Source: Flaveria trinervia
Taxonomy: Eukaryota; Streptophyta; Magnoliopsida; Asterales; Asteraceae
DNA length: 64,000 nucleotides
NCBI GenBank assembly: GCA_025506515.1
Contig: CM046452.1
Coordinates: forward strand, 46,625,562-46,689,561
Reading direction: 5' to 3'
The position numbers and the translations under genes were made by a program. The notes under the pieces were generated by a model. The model did not search any database. It saw only the letters and a program-made list of their open reading frames with translations, and was not told the origin of the DNA. Numbering within the stretch: position 1 is the first letter of the stretch; each line of letters starts with the position of its first letter. Of the stretch, positions 56,902 through 64,000 are shown piece after piece.

Positions 56902-57642
56902 TGTTGCACAAGTGCAATGAAGAAGAATGCTTAGGAAGTTTCACACATGCAACAGAAATATTCTAAGTATGAAACCTTCTGAAGCCAAGACCAATATCTT
57001 CCGAAGCCAAATATGAAGTCTTCCGAAGCCTCAGAGACAAAGTCTTCCGAAGCTTCAACTCATGAAGACAGATTTCTTCCGAAGACTTTTGTCACATGCT
57101 TTATCTGATGTACTTTTCCATAAAGCTGGACACCTTTCTGTTGCATCTCTGTAAGGTCACCAACTTACATGAGTTGGTGAAAAGGTCCATGCTTTTGGTA
57201 ACTATACATTGAGGTCTTGAGTCTATAACTTTCTACTTTATGTACTTTATCCTTTTTTTAATAGATAAGGATGTGAACTATGGCATGTCATAGTCACTAG
57301 TCAAAAGGCAATCTGCTTTTTGACTCTACAATTGATTTTGTTTGTGTCTAGCCAATTGTATCCGGCTGGCTTTCAAAGTATAGCCAGCTGTAGGATGTAG
57401 TATAAGTATCTCATGTTCTTGTGTCTTTCTAATATGCTTTGTAACACTTGTAATAGAACATAGAGAAAGCAATATACTGCATTCTTGAAAACCATACACT
57501 TGTGTTCTCTTGTTTTGTCTCTTATATTACTTGTGTTCTTAGTATCTTATTGTGGTTAATCCAGTCTTACTGTTTGATTAAGTTTGGTTAATCTCCTCTT
57601 TGTGTTGTTGTGTTGTAATTGAACCCCTTCACCGGTTCTGCA
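56902..57642 (+). repeat. Element G 5' LTR (about 741 bp, start uncertain)
   Basis: The end CGGTTCTGCA is fixed by the PBS two bases later. I chose TGTTGCAC at 56902 as start because S and D LTRs also begin TGTTG. The right LTR is not available to confirm it. Five copies of a CTTCNGAAG palindrome (CTTCCGAAG or CTTCTGAAG) lie at 56975-57090. TATA-like TATAAGTAT at 57401. Confidence 0.65.
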
Positions 57643-57644
57643 TT

Positions 57645-57656
57645 TGGTATCAGAGC
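57645..57656 (+). other. Element G primer-binding site
   Basis: TGGTATCAGAGC, initiator-tRNA-Met complement. Leader 57657-57726 is short. Confidence 0.93.
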
Positions 57657-57726
57657 TTTCCAGGCTCTTGATATAAGATCTCACCATCTTAAGATCCCTC
57701 ACACACATAAATACTCAACTTTTCAA

Positions 57727-58934
57727 ATGGCAACCATTTCTAAGACTAAAATGGAAACAAGTCCCCATGATCACTCTTGATGAGTTTGATACCTGGTGTT
57801 TGAGAATGGAATGTTTCATCAGGTCTCTTGATTCAAGAATGTAGGAGTCTATTGAGAATGGACCTTTCATACCTAGCACCCCTTCTACTACTGGTGCTGG
57901 TATGATCCCCAAGGATGTGGCTAACTACTCTGATGAAGATAGGAAGAGAGTAGAGATTGACTAGAAAAGCCATGACAGCCCTTTAAAGTGCCCTTCCAAA
58001 CTTTGTGTACAGAGGTTTCAAGAAGTGCAAAATAGCCAAGCAGCTATGGGATGCACTAAAACTGATGTATGAGGGTTCCGCTGAAGCCAAAGAGAACATG
58101 AAGGATCTCCTAAAGCAGCAGTTTGAAAACTTCACCTTCAAAACAGGTGAAACCATGACTCAGCAATACTTCAGGTATGTTGAGATTATGGATACCCTTG
58201 TCGATGGAGGAGTTTCTCTTGAAAATAGATACATTGTAAGGAAGTTCATGTCCTCACTTCCTAGGCAATGGACACACTATTGTGTGGTGATCAACAGAAC
58301 TAAAAATCTCAAAAATCTTACTCTGACAGAGTTATATGGGATTCTCAGTGGCTACCAGATGGAGATGAACATGCAAGGTTCATTTGGCAACTCCAACAAT
58401 CAAATGGGTTCAACCCTACATGTGTTTGAAAGGGATAGCATAGAACCCAAACATTATCTCATATGCTACTCTGATAACTCGCCAAAGGGTCCTTTCATCA
58501 CCTTCCTAGAGACACCAAGGGAGAACTACACTCAAGGAAGCCCATTCCAAGAGACAAGTTCTTCTCAAGCTTTTGTCTCATCTGATGAAAGCTATGGAAA
58601 TTCTCTTTTCACTTTTGAAGACCTGGACTATATTTATCCAGATGATCTAGAATACATGGAAATAGTCCAGCAGATGGCTCTTCTCACTCACAGAGCCAAG
58701 AAGTTCTACAAGAGGACTGGAAGGAAGTTTCCAAGCAATGCAACTAGTGGAAAGTTTGGCCTGGACAAAGGAAAAGTCAAGTGTTACAATTGTAACTTGA
58801 TGGGCCACTTTGCCAGAGAGTGTAAGGCACCTAAAACAAGTGGTGGCCAAACACATTCTAGACCTAACTACACTAACAAAGCTCTCCAGAATGAGAAGTC
58901 AAAGCAGCAAGCTGCTATTGTTGTTGAAGAATGA
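57727..58934 (+). pseudogene. Element G gag
   Basis: ATG at 57727 (MATISKTKMETSP), frame shifted near 57765 and a TAG at 57962-57964. From 58005 a 309-codon frame runs to TGA at 58932-58934: YRGFKKCKIAKQLWDALKLMYEG, GETMTQQYFRYVEIMDTLV, SSLPRQWTHY, an acidic segment, and a zinc knuckle at 58782-58823 (CYNCNLMGHFAREC). Gag coats RNA and forms the particle in active relatives. The large intact part makes this one of the best preserved gag regions here. Confidence 0.88.
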
Positions 58935-60440
58935 GGCTTTGACTGGAGCTTTCAGATGGAAGATGCTTCTCCAAACCAAGCATTGATGGCAGATCATGAT
59001 GAAGCCAAGGTATTGGAACATCTCTGTACTCCTGAATGCATTGCTAAAGTCAATAGATACAGGTCCCATAACTTGGAGATGAGATCTGACCTAAAGTCCT
59101 TAAAGATTTTAAAATCTGATTTTAGAAAGTCTGAAAATGATTATAAACTAAAGATAGAGGACCTAGAAAAAACCATTTCAGTTCTAAAACATGAACACAC
59201 AGATTTTAGGACTCAAATCAAAGATCTCATAACCAAGCTGACTGAGTGTCAGGCTGAGCTTGTGATCAGCAAAGCCAGGGCAGAAAAGAGTGTTCCTAAA
59301 GAAGAGACCTTCAAGAACATGATATCCTCATCCTTGCACAACAAGGTGTGCTATCAAAACATGCAGGGATTAGGATCCAATGAGATAGCTCCTCCACACA
59401 CAATCTTGTCTATAAGACCTCCTAGGTGTGGAACTTGTGAAGATGAGCTTCCTCTCATAGATCCTATGAGTGAAGAGGATGAAGAATAGATAGTGAAGAA
59501 TTCCTCTGAGAATAGTGAAAAGGAGGATTCCAAGACGAGCCACTATCCTTCTGAGGAGAAGAAGAAGACTGTGATGACCAAGTCCATGAGAAAGAACTTG
59601 ATCAGAAAGAGCAAAAGAAGGACAAGGAAGGCTCAAGAGATCAAGGCTACTTTTGACTCTAAGCAAAAACAAGTTTTCATATCTGCAGGGTTTGAAGTAG
59701 TAAGGACTGAAGACATCAACCAAAACTCTTCTGCTAAGAGTTCTGGTTCTTGTTCAACTCATCTCAGTAACAAGAAGAAGACTGATCTGCTATGTACCAC
59801 TGCTCACAGCCTGGACCATCAAACTCCAAGAACAGTTCTCAGCCCAAAAGAACTGTCTCATCATCTGCAAAGATGAAGGTGGAGAAAGGATGTGACCAAA
59901 GACAGTCTTGTTCTCAGCTGAAGACTCTTGTGAAGAAAACAATAGTATGTGTCATGTGTGAAAGTATCACTCACATTGCTAAGGATTGTCCTTACAATCC
60001 TAAAGGCATCGTCAATATGACCAAAGACAAAGACTTCAAAGGGTCTCAAGAAGATTCAAGCTTTGGAAGGAAAACCTGTTTCCTTCGGAAGCTCCAAGTC
60101 TAAGAAGAAGGCAAGTGGAAAATTACCCTCGGAAGAGAAGTTGGTCTTGAAAGAAAGGAATTCTTTCGAAGCACTAAAGTCTGCTGCAATGTTTGCAGAA
60201 TCTTCCAAAGGTTAAGTCATCAAAACTTCTAAAGTCCCAAAAGGTTTCGAAGTTTTGAAGGTCAAGTACAAGACTCCAAAGGTGGTGTGGAAGTCTAAGA
60301 AAGATCAAGTGACTAAGAATTCTTCATCAACAACAGCTCAAGATCCTCTTAGTACAACCATAGGATCTATTACTGTTGCATTACCTTTTGTTAATGAGCC
60401 CAAGACAAGCAAGGCTTGGGTTTCCAAATGTAACTAATCA
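58935..60440 (+). pseudogene. Element G gag-protease linker: coiled coil and second zinc knuckle
   Basis: 58956-59489 codes a helix-rich charged segment (RSHNLEMRSDLKSLKILKSDF, ISVLKHEHTDFRTQIKDL), then acidic MSEEDEE and TAG at 59487-59489. 59493-59876 is Lys/Ser-rich. A second zinc knuckle at 59948-59989 (CVMCESITHIAKDC) follows after a frame change. 60100-60440 is Lys/Ser-rich and leads to KAWVSKC just before protease, the counterpart of KKVWVSK in family S. An exact CTTCGGAAG, complement of the LTR palindrome CTTCCGAAG, lies near 60084. Confidence 0.78.
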
Positions 60441-60700
60441 TTTTCTTTGTGTAGGGACAGCTGAAGACAAACAAAAATGTCTGGATCATAGACAGTGGTT
60501 GTTCCAGGCACATGACAGGCAATAGGTCACTACTCCAGAACTTTGAAAGGATTGATGGAGGACCAGTTGCTTTTAGAGGAGATGAAGGTGGTTACATTTC
60601 TGGAAGGGGCATGGTCACAAATGGTAAGCTCAGCATTGAAAAGGTAAACTTTGTCAAGGAGCTTGGGTACAATCTTTTGAGTGTATCCTAATTTTGTGAT
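60441..60700 (+). pseudogene. Element G aspartic protease
   Basis: WIIDSGCSRHMTGNRSLLQNF with the catalytic DSG at 60491-60499, then a glycine-rich flap-like GDEGGYISGRG and LGYNLLSVS followed by TAA at 60689-60691 (Gln codon changed). Domain nearly complete. Confidence 0.85.
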
Positions 60701-62390
60701 CAGAGTCATAACATGCTCTTTACTGAGCATGAGTGCATTGTTCTCAAGCCTAGTGTGGTCATTCCTCATGAGCATATCCTGCTTAGAGCCCCTAGGAAAG
60801 GGAACATGTACAAGATGGATTGGCAAGAAACATCTCCCTCTGGAGAAGTTTTATGCTTTCTATCTAAAGCCAATAGTGATGAGTCTTTCCTATGGCATAA
60901 AAGAATGTGCCATGTAAACTTTAAGAACATGAATAAATTAATTAAGAATGATTTGATAACTGGAATACCAAAGAAAGAGTTTACAAGTGATGGCCATTGT
61001 GTAGCATGCCTGAAGGGAAGCAACATAAGGTATCTCACAATCCTAAGGGAAGGAACTCCATCACTAAACCCTACACTTGTTACATATGGATCTCTTTCGC
61101 CCCACCAGTGTAATGAGTCTAGGAAGGACCTCTTATTGTTTAGTGATCACAATGACTTTACAAGATTCACTTGGGTCTTCTTCCTTAGAACTAAGGATGA
61201 GACTCCTGAGATTTTGAAGAATTTCATCTTAAAGATTGAGAATCAATCTGATCACAAGGTTAAGATGATAAGATGTGATCAAGGAACTGAATTTAAGAAC
61301 CAAATCCTTGATACATTTTGTGATGAAAAGGGTATTATAAGACAATACAGTGCTCCCAGGACTCCTCAACAGAATGGTGTTGCTGAGAGGAGAATCAGGA
61401 CACTGATTGAAGCTACAAGAACCATGTTGTCTGACTCTAAGCTGCCCATCACCTTCTGGGCAGAGGTAGTCAACACTGCCTGCTATATGCAGACAGAGTT
61501 TTAGTGGTCAAGACTCATGGCAAGACTCCTTATGAACTTTGGCACAAGAGGAAATCTTTCATTGGTTTTCTCAAGTCATTTGGATGTCCTTGCACCATCT
61601 TGAATACTAAAGATCAAATTGCCAAGTTTGCTGAGAAATCAGATGATGGACATTTTATTGGATACTCTTCTTAAGCTAAGGCTTATAGAGTATACAATAT
61701 CATAACTAAAATTGTTAAGGAGTTAGCCAATGTAACTTTCAATGAACACACACCCTGTGTGGTTGGTTCTGGTCCAGATTGGCTATTTGATCTTGATTTA
61801 GTTACCAACTGCTTTAGCAAATCTTGTGAGAATGTTTCAGGATCTGCAAAAACTTTAAATACAGGTGATCTTGATCCAAGATTTGAGCTAAGAAGACCTT
61901 CAATTCACACATCTTTAGCTCCAGTTGGAACTACTTCTGCTAATGAGATTTCTATCAGCACTATAATGACAAACTCAGCTGATACATCTAGGGTGCCTTC
62001 AAATTCCAGCTCAGAGGCTCCACAATCAGATAAGAACATCTCAATTGTAGAAGACAACAATGGTGGTAGTGATAGTGATCAAGAATTTCTTGATGCTACT
62101 AACCACACCATAGATGAGAACATCAATGATGTCACACACTGCTTGGATCAAGTTTCTCTTGAAAAGTGTGCTGATGTGGTGAGAGAAACATCTATGCCAG
62201 ATCTAAATTTCTCTAATTAGATCTTTCTCAGCAACTTGCTATGATCCCTCAGCTTAGGATCCACAAGTCTCACCCCACCACAAACATCATTGGAGATGTT
62301 GTCACAGGGGTAAGAACAAGAGGACAAACCTATGAAGAAAATGTTTGTCTTCACTCTTGTTTCTTGTCCTACATAAACCTAAGAAAATTC
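60701..62390 (+). pseudogene. Element G integrase plus linker
   Basis: 60713-61504: histidines in LWHKRMCHVNF, cysteines in HCVACLKG. The stretch around the first catalytic Asp (HMDLF, Asp codon at 61089) reads only in another frame, between two compensating shifts (about 61070 and 61150). The second Asp is in RCDQGTEF (Asn to Gln), the Glu in NGVAERRIRTLIE. After a shift near 61495 the tail is degraded. 61759-62220 codes the Ser/Thr/Asp linker beginning GSGPDWLFDLD and ends TAG at 62218-62220. Confidence 0.85.
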
Positions 62391-63390
62391 ATGAGGCTCT
62401 AAAGGGTGGAAGTTGGGTTGAAGCTATGTAAGAGGAGCTGCTTCAATTCAAATGGCAGAAAGTTTGGAACCTTTGTCCTCTTCCTCATGGGAAGACTACT
62501 ATTGGAACCAAATGGGTGTTTAGGAACAAGAAGGATGATAGAGGCATTGTCATCAAAAACAAGGCTAGACTAGTTGTTCAAGGATACACACAAGAAGAAG
62601 GAATTGACTACACTGATGTCTTTGCTTCAGTAGCAAGATTAGAAGCTGTTAGGATATTCCTGGCATTTGCTTCATCCAAGAACTTCAAGGTCTTTCAGTT
62701 TGATGTAAAATTTGCTTTTCTGTATGGAGTGATTGATGAAGGGGTATATGTCAAACAGCCACCTGGTTTTGTAGATCCTAATTATCTTTAATATGCCTGC
62801 AAGCTTGACAAAGCTCTTTATGGGCTGCATCAGGCACCCAGGAAATGGTATGGGACATTGTCTGAGTATCTTTGTAAACATGGATACAAGAGAGGCACTA
62901 TAGATGTAACTCTCTTCATCAAAGGATAGGGAAATGACATATTGCTAGTTCAAGTGTATTTGGATGAAATCATCTTTGGTTCAACTAATCCAAAGCTCTG
63001 TAAAGACTTTGAGAAGCTGATGAAAGACAAATTTAAAATGAGTGCCATAGGGGAACTCAATTTCTTTCTGGGAATTCAAGTGAAACAAATTGAAGATGGC
63101 ATCTTCATAAGTCAGTAAAAGTATGTTCAAGACATACTCAAGAGATTCAACATGACTAATTGTAAGATTACTAAGACACCCATAGCCAGAAACCACTCCC
63201 TTGGACCTGATCTTGAGGGGGAGTGTGTAGATGAACACTTATACAGGGCTATGATTGGGTCTCTTATGTATCTTACTGCTAGCAGGCCTAATATTATGTT
63301 TGCCACATGTATTTGTGCAAGATATCAAGCCAACCCCAAGATGTCTTACCTCATTACTGTCAAGAGGATTCTTAGATACCTCAAAGGTGC
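62391..63390 (+). pseudogene. Element G reverse transcriptase, YVDD changed to YLDE
   Basis: Starts in the LLQFKWQKVWNLCPLPHGK segment. 62516-62791 gives KARLVVQGYTQEEGIDY and FQFDVKFAFLYG, including the first catalytic Asp. The catalytic box at 62957-62968 reads YLDE instead of YVDD, removing one essential Asp. MSAIGELNFFLGIQV and MIGSLMYLTASRP follow. Stops at 62789, 62927 and 63117. It cannot be a working RT. Confidence 0.9.
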
Positions 63391-63853
63391 CTCAACACTT
63401 GGTTTATAGTACCCAAAGAATCATGACTTCAATCTATATGCTTATACAGATAGTGATTATGGTGGTTGCAACATGACTGCAAAGTCTACATCTGGGGGAT
63501 GTCAGTTCCTTGGTGGAAGGGTTGTCTCATGGCAATGCAAGAAACAATCATATGTCTCTGCATCAACTGCTGAAGCTGAATACATTGTTGCTGCAAGCTA
63601 CTGTGCTCAAGTGCTTTGGATTCAGAATCAAATGTTGGACTATGGGTTAAACTTCAAGGAGACTCCCATTCATATAGACAACAACACTGCTATCTCAATC
63701 ATGGAGAATCTTGTGCAGCACTCAAGGACCAAACACATCAATATCAGGTATCATTTAATAAGAGATAACTATGAAAAAGGATTAATTAAACTAGTCAAAG
63801 TTCATACAGATGAACAATATGCTGATCTGTTTACAAAGGCTTTTGATGAATAG
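63391..63853 (+). pseudogene. Element G RNase H
   Basis: TDSDYGGCNMTAKSTSGGCQF, SASTAEAEYIVAASYC and NLVQHSRTKHINIRYH show the copia RNase H with catalytic Asp and Glu. One frame change near 63470 after a TAG at 63406-63408. Stop TAG at 63851-63853 ends pol, at the same place as in the other families. Confidence 0.9.
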
Positions 63854-64000
63854 AGATTTAAATATCTAATACCAGCTATTGGGATGATCAACTTTGAGTA
63901 AACCTTTCTTAAAACTAATTCTTATTATTTCTAAAAATATGTGTGTCCTAAGTTGTCTAGTTCATCACTTTCATAAGCTCATGTTTTCTTTGGATGAAAA
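63854..64000 (+). other. Element G sequence after pol, to window end
   Basis: AT-rich and noncoding, no LTR start visible. It corresponds to the beginning of the pol-ORF3 spacer or 3' untranslated region. Confidence 0.5.

Larger units (their letters stand above)
56902..64000 (+). mobile_element. Element G: third copia family, 3' end outside window
   Basis: 5' LTR, PBS, gag, protease, integrase, RT and RNase H in plus orientation. The linker motif VVGSGPDWLFDLD (about 61760-61795) and gag type suggest the same broad SIRE-like lineage as the other copia elements, but LTR and gag sequences differ from S and D. Whether it carries ORF3 cannot be seen, because the window ends 147 bp after pol. Confidence 0.88.

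Noticed and set aside
57645..57656. tRNA-like sequence
   Set aside because: Only the 12-base tRNA complement used as primer site, no tRNA fold around it.

Overview
The window is a plant nuclear repeat block: nested LTR retrotransposons with no host gene, rRNA, tRNA or CRISPR array that I can recognise. Five Ty1/copia elements and one decayed Ty3/gypsy element account for nearly every base. The primer-binding sites (complementary to initiator methionine tRNA), the gag-PR-INT-RT-RNaseH order, and a long third ORF (ORF3) behind pol in four of the copia elements point to a SIRE/Maximus-type copia lineage in an angiosperm, probably a eudicot. The exact family is not decidable from the sequence.

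Layout. Element A (1-8347, minus strand, left end outside the window) belongs to family S (LTRs starting TGTTGGACC). Element E belongs to family D (LTRs starting TGTTGATAC) and is the outer element of the left half. Its surviving pieces are 8348-9254, 21956-22093 and 34603-39661. It was split by A, by element D (9255-21955, same family, TSD GATCA) and by element C (22094-34602, family S, TSD GTATT). To the right, an AT-rich, old gypsy chromovirus-like pol (39662-41130 and 53554-55650) is split by element F (41131-53553, family S, TSD CATCC). Element G, a third copia family, runs from about 56902 off the right edge.

No element keeps an uninterrupted coding sequence. Each has premature stops and frameshifts, and several have lost active-site residues: protease DSG in F and D, RT YVDD in G. 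They are fossils, but LTR pairs, PBS and PPT are well preserved in C, D and F.

The most interesting signals are not in gag-pol. (1) ORF3 seems to be its own transcription unit. In family D a TATA box, a leader intron ending just before the ATG, and a second phase-1 intron that joins in frame occur at matching places in two independent copies. In family S a TATA box sits 79-81 bp before the ORF3 ATG in all three copies. (2) In each family the short palindromic motif that fills the LTR also fills the region in front of ORF3, as if ORF3 had acquired LTR-type promoter elements. (3) Element C carries its 5' LTR backwards, so both outer ends are U5 ends, yet it has a matching 5-bp target duplication. 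(4) The family-D pol-ORF3 spacer holds four hairpins with a constant loop and stems that change in compensated pairs. Element D inserted inside one of these hairpins in E.
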